In this document: positions 36,153 to 44,068 of the stretch, piece after piece | Layout of the letters: each line of letters begins with the position of its first letter | Position numbering within the stretch: position 1 is the first letter of the stretch | Origin: Sulfurospirillaceae bacterium | Lineage (GTDB): Bacteria > Campylobacterota > Campylobacteria > Campylobacterales > Sulfurospirillaceae | Length of the DNA stretch: 44,574 bases | NCBI GenBank assembly: GCA_028693565.1 | Contig: JAQUVE010000007.1 | Location: 1 to 44,574, forward strand | Reading direction: 5' to 3' | The notes under the pieces: model-generated | The model's database searches: none | Told to the model about the DNA's origin: nothing | The model's input: only the letters and a program-made list of their open reading frames with translations | Program-made: the position numbers and the translations under genes

Positions 36153-37824
36153 AACTAAACCTTAATGGGCGCATTGGTTTTTGCCTCTCTTGAGGATAGG
36201 GGATATTACCTCTTATGGACCAATGAAAACGTGTTAGTTTGGCTTTCCATAAGGGCATAAGCAATACAGAAGAGGGCTCGTAAAATATTTCTTTATTGAC
36301 AGCGAGAACAATATTGGGGGAGGGGACAAAAAGCATATAAGCCTGATCGTATACTCTTTGTACCATTTTTTTAACAATATCATCAAAAGTATTACTTTGA
36401 AAATCCACATCAAAAAAATGCTCAATATAAGCTTGCATAATGTCATCTTTTTGTATTGTAGACCATTTGTCCGATGTTCGATAAGCAAATAAGCTAGTCC
36501 ATGGATGGTTGCTGCACCAGTCATCATTCCCCCATGTTAAAATATCCCAATCTTTGGGTGATTTTCTATTGGTTAGGAGTTGCTCGTAAATCTCTTTTTC
36601 ATTAGGTGTAATGGAGTATTCTAAACTCACGCCATACTGCTTTAATTGGTATTCAATGCCTCTCCATAAAAACATAAAACGCTCCAACGTAACGACTTTA
36701 AGATGTAAGCCATTCAGGAGTGCATGAAGTTCATGTTTTCCCTTTTCTCCCTCTTCAAGAACCTCTCCCCATGGCTTTATATCTTGCGTTGCCAGTTTGA
36801 CAGAGCGATAATTGACGGAAGATTCTGTAGGTGCTAACAACCCTTCTTTTTTATACACAAAATTAAGAAGGTTTTTCTGGTTGATGGCTTTATTGAGCGC
36901 TATACGAATGCGCTTATCGTTAAGTTTGCTGTTGGCTTTAAGCATATTGAAGTAAATTGAGATATTGTTGGTTGAAGGTTTCGTATAAAGCCTTGCGTAT
37001 TTTGAAAGAACCGTTTCCACTTTTTTGTTAAAAGGAATGGGGGCTATATCCAAAGTGCCTTCTTCTTCTAATGCCATATGAATCACTTCCTTAGAAGTAA
37101 GTTCAGTAAAAATCGTAATATTTTCGATATATGGCATGCCTTTTTCGTAATAGTAAGGATTGGCCTTAAGTTTAATAATAGGTGTTTGAAACCTTCCTGT
37201 CGCAAATCCTTCTGTTAAAATATAAGGACCAAGGCCATAAGGGCCTGGTGCTTGCGTGCTATTGCAATTACTTTGAGAGCCTTCACCGGTACTCCATCCA
37301 AATTTTTTGAGATACGAAGATGTGTAGAGATTAATCGTCGTTAAGTCATTAAGAAGCATGCCGTATGGTTTTAAGAGATGAAAGCGCACCGTATAAGGAG
37401 AAACTTTAGTAACGTTTTTAAGTCGCTTGTGAATGTCTGAATAAACAATGGGATCTTTTTGAAAGTAGTGAAAATTTTCGATAACAGAATCAGCAGTAAA
37501 CGGGGTACCATCTTGAAAATGAACATTTTGCCTTAATGTGAATTCATACGTCAATGGGTCAATTTTAACATACGATGTTGCTAACATGTATTCCCACCCT
37601 TCCTTATTTCCACTGGAGCGTACCAAGGTCCCATTAATAAGTTTTGAGAGATATAAATAGGGCATGGTTGGGAAAAAAACTTTAATGTGTGAATCAGGAA
37701 GACGCTCTGAAATGAGTTCTAAATCATTAATATCACTTCGATAGTTTAAAGATACTCTATCATTAGCGAAAAGTATGCTCACAGTAAATAGAAGGATAAA
37801 AAGAGGAAATTTAGCATTTTTCAA
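36145..37824 (-). CDS. Periplasmic family-5 solute-binding protein, probable sensor component
   Basis: 559 residues from TTG 37824, chosen because the signal peptide (LKNAKFPLFILLFTVSILFAND) begins there; GGAG is present but 12 bases away, and a GTG at 37863 has no ribosome-binding site. The mature part has the SBP_bac_5 pattern of peptide/nickel-binding proteins: YEFTLRQNVHFQDGTPFTADSVIENF, the ALNKAINQKNLL region and the WDILTWGNDDW segment. No ABC permease or ATPase gene is nearby. It sits between response regulator (14-base overlap) and kinase (8-base overlap), so I infer it presents a ligand to the kinase rather than to a transporter. A possible ligand cannot be named. Confidence 0.8.
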   Translation of the reverse strand: MKNAKFPLFILLFTVSILFANDRVSLNYRSDINDLELISERLPDSHIKVFFPTMPYLYLSKLINGTLVRSSGNKEGWEYMLATSYVKIDPLTYEFTLRQNVHFQDGTPFTADSVIENFHYFQKDPIVYSDIHKRLKNVTKVSPYTVRFHLLKPYGMLLNDLTTINLYTSSYLKKFGWSTGEGSQSNCNSTQAPGPYGLGPYILTEGFATGRFQTPIIKLKANPYYYEKGMPYIENITIFTELTSKEVIHMALEEEGTLDIAPIPFNKKVETVLSKYARLYTKPSTNNISIYFNMLKANSKLNDKRIRIALNKAINQKNLLNFVYKKEGLLAPTESSVNYRSVKLATQDIKPWGEVLEEGEKGKHELHALLNGLHLKVVTLERFMFLWRGIEYQLKQYGVSLEYSITPNEKEIYEQLLTNRKSPKDWDILTWGNDDWCSNHPWTSLFAYRTSDKWSTIQKDDIMQAYIEHFFDVDFQSNTFDDIVKKMVQRVYDQAYMLFVPSPNIVLAVNKEIFYEPSSVLLMPLWKAKLTRFHWSIRGNIPYPQERQKPMRPLRFSYD

Positions 37825-38503
37825 ATCGATATCCAACTCCAGAAAGATTTGTAATAAAGTCACGAGGGAGTTTTTTGCGCAAATTTCGCACTAAAGAGCG
37901 TAATGCGCTGTCTGTCATAACATCATCTTGCCATACGTGTAATTGCAACTCTTCATACGTAACAATACGTTGCTTATTATGCAATAAAAGTTCTAAAAAA
38001 GTAGACTCTTTTTTGTTAAGATGAATAAGCTCGCCCTTATAGGTGAGATGTTTATAATCAAAGTCATACAGATACCCACAAGGAAGCTCGTAGACGATGG
38101 TATGAGTGTTGGATATGCGCTTTAGACAACGAGAGAGTGCTGCCATTAATTCATCTAAATTCACAGGTTTAACGATATATTGCTCTAAATGTAAATCAAC
38201 AACATTAAGAAGGTATTCTTTATCTGTATGGGCTGAAATAATGACAATAGGAGTGACTTCGTCTTCTTTGCGGATGATTTTAGCCAGTTCAATCCCTGTC
38301 ATAAGAGGCATTAAAATATCTGTTATGACAATATCGGGTTTTTCTTTATGATAGAGAGCCAAGGCTGTTTTGCCATTTTCAGCTTCAATCACTTCTTTAG
38401 CATAATAGCGAAGTGAGGCAGAGATATTAGATCTTATCCCTTCCTCATCTTCTGCATAGAGAATTTTGAGCGTCTTCAATCGTTCTAAAAAAAGCGTATC
38501 CAT
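37811..38503 (-). CDS. OmpR-family response regulator
   Basis: 230 residues from ATG 38503 (GGGAG eight bases upstream); the frame is open further back but without support. The receiver domain has acidic residues E18-D19, phospho-acceptor Asp62 in IVITDILMPLMTG and the conserved Lys in YIVKPVNLDELMAAL. The C-terminal winged helix (about 145-230) has LNKKESTFLELLLHNKQRIVTYEELQLHVW and SALRSLVRNLRKKL, the DNA-recognition helix, ending in ISGVGYRFE-like LSGVGYRFEKC. Probably controls the Mo-enzyme operon in which it lies. A perfect palindrome in its upstream gap (38550-38564) is a candidate own site. Confidence 0.92.
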   Translation of the reverse strand: MDTLFLERLKTLKILYAEDEEGIRSNISASLRYYAKEVIEAENGKTALALYHKEKPDIVITDILMPLMTGIELAKIIRKEDEVTPIVIISAHTDKEYLLNVVDLHLEQYIVKPVNLDELMAALSRCLKRISNTHTIVYELPCGYLYDFDYKHLTYKGELIHLNKKESTFLELLLHNKQRIVTYEELQLHVWQDDVMTDSALRSLVRNLRKKLPRDFITNLSGVGYRFEKC

Positions 38504-38549
38504 TTTAATTCTCCCAAAAGTTAATGTGCGATAAAAGATAGTGTTGTTC

Positions 38550-38564
38550 TTGCAAGACTTGCAA
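38550..38564. promoter_or_regulatory. Palindrome TTGCAAG-A-CTTGCAA upstream of the response regulator
   Basis: A perfect 15-base palindrome in the 74-base gap between the small secreted-protein gene and the regulator start. On the minus strand its first TTGCAA could be a -35 box, with TATCTT 18 bases on as -10. It may be an operator of an internal promoter for the sensor genes. Confidence 0.45.
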
Positions 38565-38577
38565 CTTGTATCCCACC

Positions 38578-38937
38578 TCAACTTCCTTTATACATCAAAT
38601 TAACCTGAATACCCAATACATGAGCGCCGGCTTCTTTGGGTATGATAATGGTTGATGGATACCATCCTTGTGTTTCTGGTTTTTTCTTAGGTGATTTGAG
38701 TGTGTCTACAAACACGCTCACCATATAACCAGAAGGCAAATGTGGTTTTTCAAATTTTATTATAACCAAGTTTTCTTTACCAACCTTATATGCTATTGGC
38801 TTTTCAAAACTAACTTTTTGGTGCGAGAGTTCACCAAATAATGGGTCACCAAAGCTACACATAGCTGGGGCAGGAGAGCCCCAGCTATGTGTTAATATAA
38901 AAAAGAATAGTGACACGATATATAAAAATCGTTTCAT
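38578..38937 (-). CDS. Small secreted hypothetical protein of the molybdoenzyme operon
   Basis: 119 residues with a Sec signal peptide (MKRFLYIVSLFFFILTHSWGSPA). The mature part of about 98 residues looks all-beta: VSFEKPIAYKVGKENLVIIKFEKPHLPSGYMVSVFVDTLK, and a C-terminal STIIIPKEAGAHVLGIQVNLMYKG. It is reminiscent of small immunoglobulin-like periplasmic domains, but I do not recognise the family. A single Cys (MCSFGD) remains after processing. It begins three bases after the ferredoxin gene stop, whose AAAGGA is its ribosome-binding site, so co-expression with the reductase is near certain. A role in the periplasmic complex or in electron transfer is possible but not shown. Confidence 0.75.
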   Translation of the reverse strand: MKRFLYIVSLFFFILTHSWGSPAPAMCSFGDPLFGELSHQKVSFEKPIAYKVGKENLVIIKFEKPHLPSGYMVSVFVDTLKSPKKKPETQGWYPSTIIIPKEAGAHVLGIQVNLMYKGS

Positions 38938-38940
38938 TGT

Positions 38941-39579
38941 TTATCCTTTAGGTTGTCGGTATATCTCCTTAGGCATAGAAGGGAGTATAAAACGAGTACT
39001 TGGATGTGTTTCCGCATTAATCGCATAGTCAATTCCCACAGGAGACGCATTGGCATACTCTTTGTATTTTGGATCGTGCAAGTCAATAATCGCAATGGCA
39101 CCCACAGGACATGCTTGTACACATGCGGTTGTTTTACCATCCGCTTGTCTTTCCCAACACATACTACACTTCTCAGCTTGTCCCATTTTGGCATTAAATT
39201 TAGAAGCACCAAATGGACAGGCTTTAACACACCCTCCACAGCCAATACAAATCGTTTGGTCATGTTTACAAATACCCGTTTCAGGGTCTTTCGTATGTGC
39301 TCCAACAGGGCAAATTGCCACACACGCTGGGTTTTCACAATGATTACATGCCAAAGAGAAATAAAAGCGTTCCATGGGCATTTTCACTTTAGGTGCTTTT
39401 TGATAAGAAACAAGTGTTGGGAGGATGTTGTTGTTATCAATGAGATAATCTTCCGCTCCCACTTCTCTCACTTTTCTCCATAAAATTCCAGTATCTTGAT
39501 GATACTGATTTTTACAAGCCATCGCACATGTATTACAACCAAGGCAGATACTGCCGTCTACTAAAAAAGCTTTTTGCAT
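38941..39579 (-). CDS. Four-cluster [4Fe-4S] electron-transfer subunit (DmsB/PsrB type)
   Basis: 212 residues with four cysteine groups. Cys12, 15, 18 and 22 are in CLGCNTCAMAC; further groups are CNHCENPACVAICP, CIGCGGCVKACP and CSMCWERQADGKTTACVQACP. This pattern is that of the iron-sulfur subunit of DMSO-, polysulfide- and thiosulfate-reductase type enzymes. It should carry electrons between the molybdopterin subunit and a quinol- or cytochrome-linked donor. No signal peptide is present, so it probably travels with the Tat-exported catalytic subunit. GGGAGATTATT precedes the ATG; an 11-base gap follows the catalytic gene. Confidence 0.92.
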   Translation of the reverse strand: MQKAFLVDGSICLGCNTCAMACKNQYHQDTGILWRKVREVGAEDYLIDNNNILPTLVSYQKAPKVKMPMERFYFSLACNHCENPACVAICPVGAHTKDPETGICKHDQTICIGCGGCVKACPFGASKFNAKMGQAEKCSMCWERQADGKTTACVQACPVGAIAIIDLHDPKYKEYANASPVGIDYAINAETHPSTRFILPSMPKEIYRQPKG

Positions 39580-39590
39580 AATAATCTCCC

Positions 39591-41867
39591 TTATATTTTT
39601 CTAAAATTTACAAATGTATCATGAAGCGCAACACCAGGGGCTCCTGTTTTGAATGCACCCATATCGGAACTTGTGTCATCAACGAGTTCATTGACATTGT
39701 AAATATTATTGTTATACCACTGTTCATACATCAAAACTGTTCCAGGCTGAACGTTATCGGTGATTTTCGCTTTTAGCCTTAAAAGACCCTGTTTATTAAA
39801 TACAGCAACCGTATCTCCCTCATTTACCATTTTCATTTTGGCATCATCAGGATTGATATAAACAGAAGGCTCAGGATGTACATCTTCCATCCACTCTAAG
39901 TTTTGAAACTGTGAATGCAGACTCCATCTACTATGCGGTGAGGTCATGCGAAATTTGTCATAAGGCTTGCGCACTTCTAGGTATTTAGGTAAGGCACTAC
40001 CAAAGAGTTCCAAAGCTTTTTCAGAATAAAACTCATATTTGCCACTTGGTGTTTGAAATTTTCCATCAGCATAAGGGATAACCGCTTTGGCTTTAACGGG
40101 TCCATTTTTAAGCTCTTCCCATGATTTGATGCCAAATTGTGTATAAATGCCAGGATTAAACTCTTTGATGGTCATCTCTTTGGTATCCACGCTTTGAGGA
40201 AAAGTGCATGAACCTTTTTCTAGTTTATTCATGTGCTTTGATAAAAGTGCCGCGATCTGAACATCGGATTTGACTTCAAAGATAGGCTTGATAGCTTGCT
40301 CATTAAGACTCAACCAATAATGCCAGTACGAAACGTTCACATCATTTTCTTCAAATTGTGTTGCCACAGGAAGCACGATGTCTGCCCATTTTGCCGTTTC
40401 ATTGAAGAATTGATCCGCTACAACGACCATGTCAAGTTGTTTGAAAGCACGGATAAGCTGATTGCGGTCAAAATCTTGTGCAAATGGATTTTTACATGCC
40501 ACCCACAATAAACGAACTTTTGGATCTTTAGAATTTAAAAGTTCACGGGCTGTTTTATTGATGTTTAAAAAACGATCGGTATAGGCAGCTTTTTCACCAC
40601 CGACTTGTGCAAATTCACCTTTAGCCCCCTCTGGTCCAGTGTAACCAACACTGCCCTCTGGTTTTGGCATACTTAAAGCGGCATAATTAAAACCCCAAGT
40701 ACTAAGGTGTCCATATCGAGCGCCACCAGCATATTTTCCAACATTACCAGTCACAGCAACTAAGGCATCAATCGCACGAATCATTGAACCGCCATTGGTA
40801 TGGCGTTGCATTCCATAACCCATCCAAATCGTTGCAGGTTTTGCTTTTGCAAATGATAAAGCCAACTCTTTAATCATTTCAAGAGGGATACCTGTAACTT
40901 TGGAAACATCATCTAACTTAATATCTTTATCCAAATACTCTTTTAATTCTTTGAAACCTTTAGAATTTGCATCAAGCCATTTTTGATCATGCAATTTTGC
41001 ATCAATAATAATCTTTTGCATTCCAAGCGCTAGTAAGCCATCAGTTCCTGTTTTTATTTGAATATATTGAGTTGATTTTGATGCCATTTCCGTAAATACA
41101 GGGTCAATGACGACAACTTTAGCACCCTTCTTTTTTGCTTCATAAATATATTTCATAGAGTGAACAGAGTTGCTGGCAGGATTAACACCCCAAAGAATGA
41201 TAAATTTACTGTCTTTCATCTCCTCAGGGTCATTACACCACATATTTCCCATATCAAGGTTTTGTGCATCAATACCCGCTGGCCAACAAGGTGTTCCTGC
41301 AAGTCGTGTGGTATAACCGATAGAGTTAAACATCCCTTCGATACCATAATGCGTAATACCAAAATTACCAGAGTACTTTGTTAACGCAGCACCCAACATC
41401 GTGCCATCATCTTTTTTGATTTCTAAAAGTTTCTTAGCGATAATTTCCATCGCATCATCCCATGAAATGCGCTTCCATTGCCCTGAACCTTTACCGCCAA
41501 CTTGCAGCATTGGGTATTTAAGACGGCGTGCTGAATAGACACGTTTGACGTACGAATTGCCTTTGACACAACAGCCACCACGTGTGTACGTAGATTCTTG
41601 CGCACCTTCAATAAATTGCATAACACCATCTTTAACAAAGGTTTTAATGCTGCATGTATCATAGCAATTTCTAGGACAAGCATTTCTAAATGTTTCGTAA
41701 CTTTTTTCACCTAAGTAAGGGATTTTTGTATTTAAATCTTCATTAGCTTCTAATAATCCTCCTGGAAATGAAGATAAAACGCCACTCGCCGCTAACCCTT
41801 TGAGAAAGTTTCTTCTGCTGATACCGTTATGTAAGAGGGTATCGACTTTTTCTTTCGAATAACTCAT
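39591..41867 (-). CDS. Periplasmic molybdopterin oxidoreductase, DMSO-reductase family
   Basis: 758 residues. The Tat signal SRRNFLKGLAASG (residues 17-29) directs folded export. A [4Fe-4S] site is formed by Cys64, 68, 72 (CPRNCYDTC) and Cys99 or Cys100 (GGCCVKG). Cys194 in AGTPCWPAGID is the likely Mo ligand, placing it among Cys-ligated members. Later landmarks are IILWGVNPASN, VVVIDPVFTE and the C-terminal VYINPDDAKMKMVNEGDTV / PGTVLMYEQWY domain. The operon supplies a TorD-type chaperone and a four-cluster subunit but no NrfD- or DmsC-like anchor. The substrate cannot be assigned from sequence; sulfur-oxyanion, N- or S-oxide, or arsenic compounds are options. The start overlaps the chaperone stop (ATGA) with AAGGAG upstream. 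Confidence 0.9.
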   Translation of the reverse strand: MSYSKEKVDTLLHNGISRRNFLKGLAASGVLSSFPGGLLEANEDLNTKIPYLGEKSYETFRNACPRNCYDTCSIKTFVKDGVMQFIEGAQESTYTRGGCCVKGNSYVKRVYSARRLKYPMLQVGGKGSGQWKRISWDDAMEIIAKKLLEIKKDDGTMLGAALTKYSGNFGITHYGIEGMFNSIGYTTRLAGTPCWPAGIDAQNLDMGNMWCNDPEEMKDSKFIILWGVNPASNSVHSMKYIYEAKKKGAKVVVIDPVFTEMASKSTQYIQIKTGTDGLLALGMQKIIIDAKLHDQKWLDANSKGFKELKEYLDKDIKLDDVSKVTGIPLEMIKELALSFAKAKPATIWMGYGMQRHTNGGSMIRAIDALVAVTGNVGKYAGGARYGHLSTWGFNYAALSMPKPEGSVGYTGPEGAKGEFAQVGGEKAAYTDRFLNINKTARELLNSKDPKVRLLWVACKNPFAQDFDRNQLIRAFKQLDMVVVADQFFNETAKWADIVLPVATQFEENDVNVSYWHYWLSLNEQAIKPIFEVKSDVQIAALLSKHMNKLEKGSCTFPQSVDTKEMTIKEFNPGIYTQFGIKSWEELKNGPVKAKAVIPYADGKFQTPSGKYEFYSEKALELFGSALPKYLEVRKPYDKFRMTSPHSRWSLHSQFQNLEWMEDVHPEPSVYINPDDAKMKMVNEGDTVAVFNKQGLLRLKAKITDNVQPGTVLMYEQWYNNNIYNVNELVDDTSSDMGAFKTGAPGVALHDTFVNFRKI

Positions 41868-42436
41868 GCGGGGACTCCTTGTGTATTGGTTTCTCTTATC
41901 AAGAATGATTTGAGCTGTGTTAAGATATAGACCATAGCCGTGGAAGGCTCTTCGTTACATGCAAGGGCTCTTTCGATAAAAAGAGGAATCCAAAGATTCA
42001 AATGTTCATGCAAAAAATAGTGACGAAGTTCTCTAAGATAGTCAATATTTTTGACCTCTTCGATATAAAGTAATTGGTAATACGCATCTAACTCAATGCC
42101 TATATGGTCATCAGGAATTTGGTTTTGTTGTGGAAATGTAAATCCCATTGTTTCGTAAAGCGCTCGAACTTTAAGAGTGCTTTTAGACATCACTTGGTCA
42201 AGGTTATCTAAATAGATAGACGAAAAAGGATCAGCGATAGGGGAGAGAGGTCCTATGAAATAACGGTTAAAATCAGACTCTAATGATTCTTCTGATATAG
42301 CCATTTTGGATTTCAAAGCATCAAATGCAATTTTGAGGGCATGAGAATCTTGACTGGTGAAAATGTCACGCAGTGTCTTACTCATCTGTAATCTTTTGGA
42401 GAGCGGTAGCGCATTCTCCTCGATTTTGTTCTTCAT
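41864..42436 (-). CDS. TorD/DmsD-family molybdoenzyme chaperone
   Basis: 190 residues, all-helical. The family signatures are DFNRYFIGPLSPIADPFSSIY (residues about 65-85), IPDDHIGIELDAYYQLL in place of PDHxxxELxF, and HFLHEH-like HYFLHEHLNLWIPLF. TorD-type proteins bind the Tat leader of one cognate molybdoenzyme and hold it until cofactor insertion. It is the first gene of the reductase operon and overlaps the catalytic gene by four bases, marking that enzyme as its client. AAAGGGAG precedes the ATG. Confidence 0.88.
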   Translation of the reverse strand: MKNKIEENALPLSKRLQMSKTLRDIFTSQDSHALKIAFDALKSKMAISEESLESDFNRYFIGPLSPIADPFSSIYLDNLDQVMSKSTLKVRALYETMGFTFPQQNQIPDDHIGIELDAYYQLLYIEEVKNIDYLRELRHYFLHEHLNLWIPLFIERALACNEEPSTAMVYILTQLKSFLIRETNTQGVPA

Positions 42437-42475
42437 GGTTACTCCCTTTTCGAAACTTACATAAGCATCTTAAAG

Positions 42476-42496
42476 AAAAAAAGAAGCAAAAAAATC
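42476..42496 (-). promoter_or_regulatory. A-tract element upstream of the reductase operon
   Basis: On the plus strand: seven A, GAAGC, seven A, TC. A nearly identical element (seven A, GAGC, seven A, TC) is at 44005-44024 upstream of the porin, in the same orientation. Two A-tracts about one helical turn apart would bend DNA and could form an UP-like or regulator site. Confidence 0.45.
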
Positions 42497-42518
42497 GAAA
42501 TTTTATTTTTTGAGAGCG

Positions 42519-42545
42519 GTAGCCACTTTTTTAAACAGTGGCTAC
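42519..42545 (-). terminator. Hairpin after the porin gene
   Basis: GTAGCCACT (42519-42527) pairs perfectly with AGTGGCTAC (42537-42545), loop of nine. It lies 22 bases after the porin stop. The T run on the minus strand comes only about 25 bases later, so it may terminate imperfectly and allow some read-through into the reductase operon. Confidence 0.6.
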
Positions 42546-42567
42546 ACTAAGAAGAAGATGTGGTGAA

Positions 42568-43773
42568 TTAAAATTTGTAACTAGCGCTAAATCGAAATTC
42601 GTCTTTGTCTTTCGCTGCGGCATTTTCCATATTTTCATTATCATACATAACACCAATACCTAAGCCTTTAAGCGCTCCAGAAAAAGCATAATTTCCAGTA
42701 AGTGAAATGTAAGTCGCCTTGCCTTTTGCCCAACCAAGACCTTCATCATCTGTCACAGTATATGCCGCACCAATGGAGGTCGATGTATTAAGCGCATAAC
42801 CAACACCAGCTGTATAAGCATCGGTATTAGCACCATAACTACTGGATAAGATAATCGTACCTGTATAAGCAAGATCAGCACCCCAACCAATACCAGGTGT
42901 TACAGCAGCATCTTTGCTAACAGTACTATAGGCGACATAACCACTAAGAGGACCCATGCCAATGTTTGCTTTAACGCCTACTAAACTAGCACTTTTAGAA
43001 CCCGTGATGTCTTTATCACTGTAATAGTATTGTGCCGCTAAACCATAGGTAAAGCTAGTGGCTTGTCCAGCATAAGCCGCTTCGGTATAGGCCATCTGAC
43101 CTTTAGTATCCATATCTTCAGCATAAGCCGCGGTTAATGTTAGCCCTGTGATTGATTTATTGACAGCAACAACAGTATAAGCACCATCATTTAAGAGTGG
43201 AGACGTTCCATAAGGATTGTTATAGGTCGTAAATTGTCCTATGTTGCCATTACCATCTGTTTGTGCTTGAAATTTTTGAACATAGGCTACTGTTAATGTT
43301 GTATTTGGAAGGTCATTATTGACAAGCATAGCTCCTTCAAAGGCCTCTTTAACAATACGGTTTCCAAGAGAAGCAATCAGTGGGGTATTTAAGAACATAC
43401 GTCCTACTTGCACGGTTGTTTTGCCTGTATTGTAAGCAAGATATGCTTCGGAGAGTTGGGTTCCTGAACCATATTCGTCCCAACCAAATTGTGTTTTGGC
43501 ATTCGTATTGGCAAAAGCGGCATGATTGCTTTGCCCTGTGACGTTCATGCTAAAGCCGTTAAGAGAGCCCGTTTTATAATTTAACATCACACCCGTGTTA
43601 AAGATAGAGTCGCTCGAAATTGCAGGATTTCTATCTCTGTTCCAATAGAAAGCTTTTAGCTCGCCACTTACTTTTCCTTCTTTGAATGCATCAGCAAGCG
43701 TATCTGCTGCAAATGAACTGATAGACAACCCTACAACGCCGATAGCCACCAAACTTAGTTTTGCAAATTTCAT
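42568..43773 (-). CDS. Outer-membrane porin, Campylobacterota type
   Basis: 401 residues from ATG 43773 (AAGGATTAAAC upstream); the frame extends back to 43794 without support. The signal peptide is MKFAKLSLVAIGVVGLSISSFAAD. The mature protein begins TLADAFKEGKVSGELKAFYWNRD, a start shared by epsilon-proteobacterial OprD-like porins, followed by alternating beta strands such as AYLAYNTGKTTVQVGRMFLNTP. It ends in FRFSASYKF, whose terminal Phe is the signal for outer-membrane insertion. It probably lets small substrates or anions into the periplasm. It lies on the same strand as, and directly upstream of, the periplasmic reductase operon, with its own long structured leader. Confidence 0.85.
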   Translation of the reverse strand: MKFAKLSLVAIGVVGLSISSFAADTLADAFKEGKVSGELKAFYWNRDRNPAISSDSIFNTGVMLNYKTGSLNGFSMNVTGQSNHAAFANTNAKTQFGWDEYGSGTQLSEAYLAYNTGKTTVQVGRMFLNTPLIASLGNRIVKEAFEGAMLVNNDLPNTTLTVAYVQKFQAQTDGNGNIGQFTTYNNPYGTSPLLNDGAYTVVAVNKSITGLTLTAAYAEDMDTKGQMAYTEAAYAGQATSFTYGLAAQYYYSDKDITGSKSASLVGVKANIGMGPLSGYVAYSTVSKDAAVTPGIGWGADLAYTGTIILSSSYGANTDAYTAGVGYALNTSTSIGAAYTVTDDEGLGWAKGKATYISLTGNYAFSGALKGLGIGVMYDNENMENAAAKDKDEFRFSASYKF

Positions 43774-43864
43774 GTTTAATCCTTTTTGGTACATGAAGTG
43801 TTTTTATGAGTTAATAAAAACAAAAATAGGTTTGTGTTACCATGTGCTTGGTTGCTTTTATCAC

Positions 43865-43924
43865 TTTAAACCCCCGTTTAAACATATAACAACCCGGTAT
43901 CGGCACACAAACAGGCCGATACCG
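43865..43924 (-). promoter_or_regulatory. Two perfect hairpins in the porin leader
   Basis: Hairpin one: 10-bp perfect stem CGGTATCGGC (43895-43904) with GCCGATACCG (43915-43924), ten-base loop. Hairpin two: TTTAAAC (43865-43871), CCCC, GTTTAAA (43876-43882). Both lie between a TATATA box near 43965 and the porin start, in a leader of roughly 180 bases. The GC-rich stem stands out in AT-rich surroundings. Confidence 0.5.
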
Positions 43925-44004
43925 CACTATCATGACGCTCTAAACTTCTGTTCTTCAAGAGATATATAAAGTACCAAAAGTTTTTCGTGAAATTATTTTA
44001 AGGG

Positions 44005-44024
44005 AAAAAAAGAGCAAAAAAATC
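44005..44024 (-). promoter_or_regulatory. A-tract element upstream of the porin
   Basis: Seven A, GAGC, seven A, TC on the plus strand, matching the element at 42476-42496 before the reductase operon except for one extra A there. It lies about 230 bases upstream of the porin start and about 40 bases from the likely -10 box. Confidence 0.45.
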
Positions 44025-44047
44025 TATAACGTAGGTTTGAAAAAGCA

Positions 44048-44068
44048 AGAGGTGGTTATTCCACCTCT
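44048..44068 (-). terminator. Terminator overlapping the cytochrome stop codon
   Basis: AGAGGTGG (44048-44055), loop TTATT (which contains the stop codon), CCACCTCT (44061-44068). On the minus strand it is followed by a T-rich stretch (TGCTTTTTC). Confidence 0.75.

Noticed and set aside
42476..44024. Sigma-54 promoters at the TTTGC motifs before the reductase operon and the porin
   Set aside because: TTTGCT resembles the -12 element, but there is no GG at the required distance upstream in either copy.
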